DNA of 49,910 bases from Arenicellales bacterium (lineage in GTDB: Bacteria > Pseudomonadota > Gammaproteobacteria > BMS3Bbin11), in the NCBI GenBank assembly GCA_029287915.1, contig JARFQE010000036.1, positions 1-49,910 on the forward strand. The letters run 5' to 3'. Both the position numbers and the translations under genes were made by a program. Numbering within the stretch: position 1 is the stretch's first letter; the number at the start of each line of letters is the position of its first letter. Below the pieces are notes generated by a model that worked only from the letters and a program-made list of their open reading frames with translations, was not told the DNA's origin and made no database searches. This document shows positions 49,278-49,910 of this stretch, piece by piece.

Positions 49278-49297
49278 AACCGCTTCGGCGGTTTATT
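49278..49297 (+). terminator. UUCG-tetraloop hairpin, likely terminator
   Basis: AACCGC (49278-49283) and GCGGTT (49288-49293) pair perfectly around TTCG, a very stable C(UUCG)G tetraloop, followed by TATT. It lies 43 bases after the small membrane ORF. The T-run is short, so termination may be partial. Confidence 0.6.
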
Positions 49298-49378
49298 GAC
49301 TGAAAAATGGCAAAACGTGAACTTGTCACATTTTTTCTAGTTCACCATTCGCTGTAAAAGATATAGTATGTTGTCATA

Positions 49379-49678
49379 ATGAAGTTAAGAATAAAGAACC
49401 TTATTGTTATCGATAGGCGCAAACGCAAATGGCGCAAAACCATTGCAGCGATCCCGCACAACCGTTTCTGGTTTTTCAATACAGATCAGGTAAATACATA
49501 CCTTCGTTTGAAAGACGATGGCTGGAAGTTATATTTTATTCGCAGGATACCCCGATTTCGAAAACACACGATAGCAATGATTAACAGCGACGGCACGAGT
49601 GTCGGCGTGATCGAGGAGAATGGTTTTTTTGCTACAAACCCATTGCCGATCAAGCTGCGGGATACGGGTATGCACTAA
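49379..49678 (+). CDS. Hypothetical basic protein (99 aa)
   Basis: The 99-residue protein is strongly basic, with clusters RRKRKWRK near 13-20 and RRIPRFRKH near 55-63. A hydrophobic, Trp/Phe-rich middle (FWFFNTDQVNTYLRL) may be a strand bundle. It has no signal peptide and no known family; nucleic-acid or membrane binding would fit the charge. A short 6-pair hairpin (49691-49714) lies after its stop. It is located just before a mobile element. Confidence 0.5.
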   Translation: MKLRIKNLIVIDRRKRKWRKTIAAIPHNRFWFFNTDQVNTYLRLKDDGWKLYFIRRIPRFRKHTIAMINSDGTSVGVIEENGFFATNPLPIKLRDTGMH

Positions 49679-49763
49679 CTGCTCCGAAAATCGGCTTTAG
49701 GTTGCGATAGCCGAGATTCCCACAATTCAAGTCGACTTCCCTTCATGGACGACCGCTATCGGT

Positions 49764-49910
49764 CCAGAGTGTGTGAAAACGTAAACCCCGATATAATCCT
49801 GTTATCAATTACTCGGGGTTAGATATGAAGCGTTTTGTTGAAGGTGAGAATAGAAACCAGAGCACCTTGTTTCCTGAATTACTTGATGACTACGTCGATG
49901 AGAACAACCC
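49764..49910 (+). mobile_element. Left end of an IS1182-like insertion sequence (truncated by the window)
   Basis: A putative transposase starts at 49825. The region just upstream has GTGTGTGAAAACG, which resembles the terminal inverted repeats of IS1182-family elements (recalled, not searched), and TATAAT at 49792-49797. The exact left boundary is an estimate. The element continues beyond the window. Confidence 0.55.
49825..49910 (+). CDS. IS1182-like transposase, N-terminal part only
   Basis: The visible 28 codons start MKRFVEGENRNQ and continue STLFPELLDDYVDEN, which match the conserved start of IS1182-family transposases. The frame is open to the last base of the window. The reading frame and the promoter (TATAAT) are intact as far as they can be seen. 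Confidence 0.8.
   Translation, partial: MKRFVEGENRNQSTLFPELLDDYVDENN

Noticed and set aside
1-49910. tRNA, rRNA or riboswitch genes
   Set aside because: No intergenic stretch showed a tRNA-like fold, rRNA sequence or a known riboswitch core.

Overview
The window looks like a chromosomal segment of a free-living or symbiotic gammaproteobacterium of moderate GC content. Support comes from gene families typical of that class (rsmJ overlapping rsmE, an ExoIX-type xni, tpm, yajQ, a MutT-ThiE fusion, FkpA, MltD). An octaheme cytochrome, TusA, two single-domain rhodaneses and a PP-loop thiouridylase-like protein hint at a sulfur-oxidising or otherwise redox-versatile lineage; this is inference, as no rRNA or core sulfur-oxidation gene lies in the window. 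I found no rRNA, tRNA or CRISPR array.

Layout. 1-6.1 kb: a lipoprotein-like arylsulfatase, remnants or small ORFs, an outer-membrane barrel, thrC and a DUF4239-type membrane protein, all on the minus strand. 6.1-10.7 kb: a small membrane protein, the perM-like/rsmJ/rsmE overlapping operon, then moaE and fabI on the plus strand. 10.7-16 kb: a minus-strand run of envelope genes (two lipoproteins, YihY/BrkB-like protein, FkpA-like prolyl isomerase, SYLF-domain protein) with a tiny SET-domain protein inside it, and a clear intrinsic terminator. 16-22.3 kb: bioA, two rhodaneses, an octaheme-HEAT-TPR cytochrome coupled to a DUF4124-glutaredoxin, and an overlapping PP-loop/tusA pair. 22.4-29 kb: a tight plus-strand operon of ABC ATPase, RND/MMPL protein, ABC-2 permease, radical SAM protein with a Cys-Cys-Ala-Glu-Pro tail, and xni. 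29-38 kb: a STAS/SpoIIAA-like protein, MutT-ThiE, tpm, MltD, yajQ, a DUF2238 membrane protein, ppx/gppA, an SDR and a PAP2 phosphatase. 38.2-45.5 kb: glutamine amidotransferase, ATP-grasp ligase, isoaspartyl peptidase, sugar-phosphoglycerate phosphatase, glucosyl-3-phosphoglycerate synthase and a GH13_18 sugar phosphorylase. 45.7-49.9 kb: an RRM protein, a DUF2130 coiled-coil/nuclease-like protein, then a gene-poor stretch with small ORFs that runs into the start of an IS1182-like transposase cut by the window edge.

How the genes work together. The strongest system-level candidates are (1) the 38.2-45.5 kb island, where a complete-looking glucosylglycerate pathway (synthase, phosphatase, phosphorylase) sits beside an uncharacterised ATP-grasp/amidotransferase/isoaspartyl-peptidase set that could make and recycle a small amide or peptide solute, preceded by a possible leader-ORF/attenuator; and (2) the 22.4-28.3 kb operon, where a radical SAM enzyme of unknown product is encoded with a split ABC exporter and an RND protein. 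Intergenic regions also carry heptamer-type repeats and long perfect inverted repeats at three places (6.5, 10.7 and 34.9 kb).
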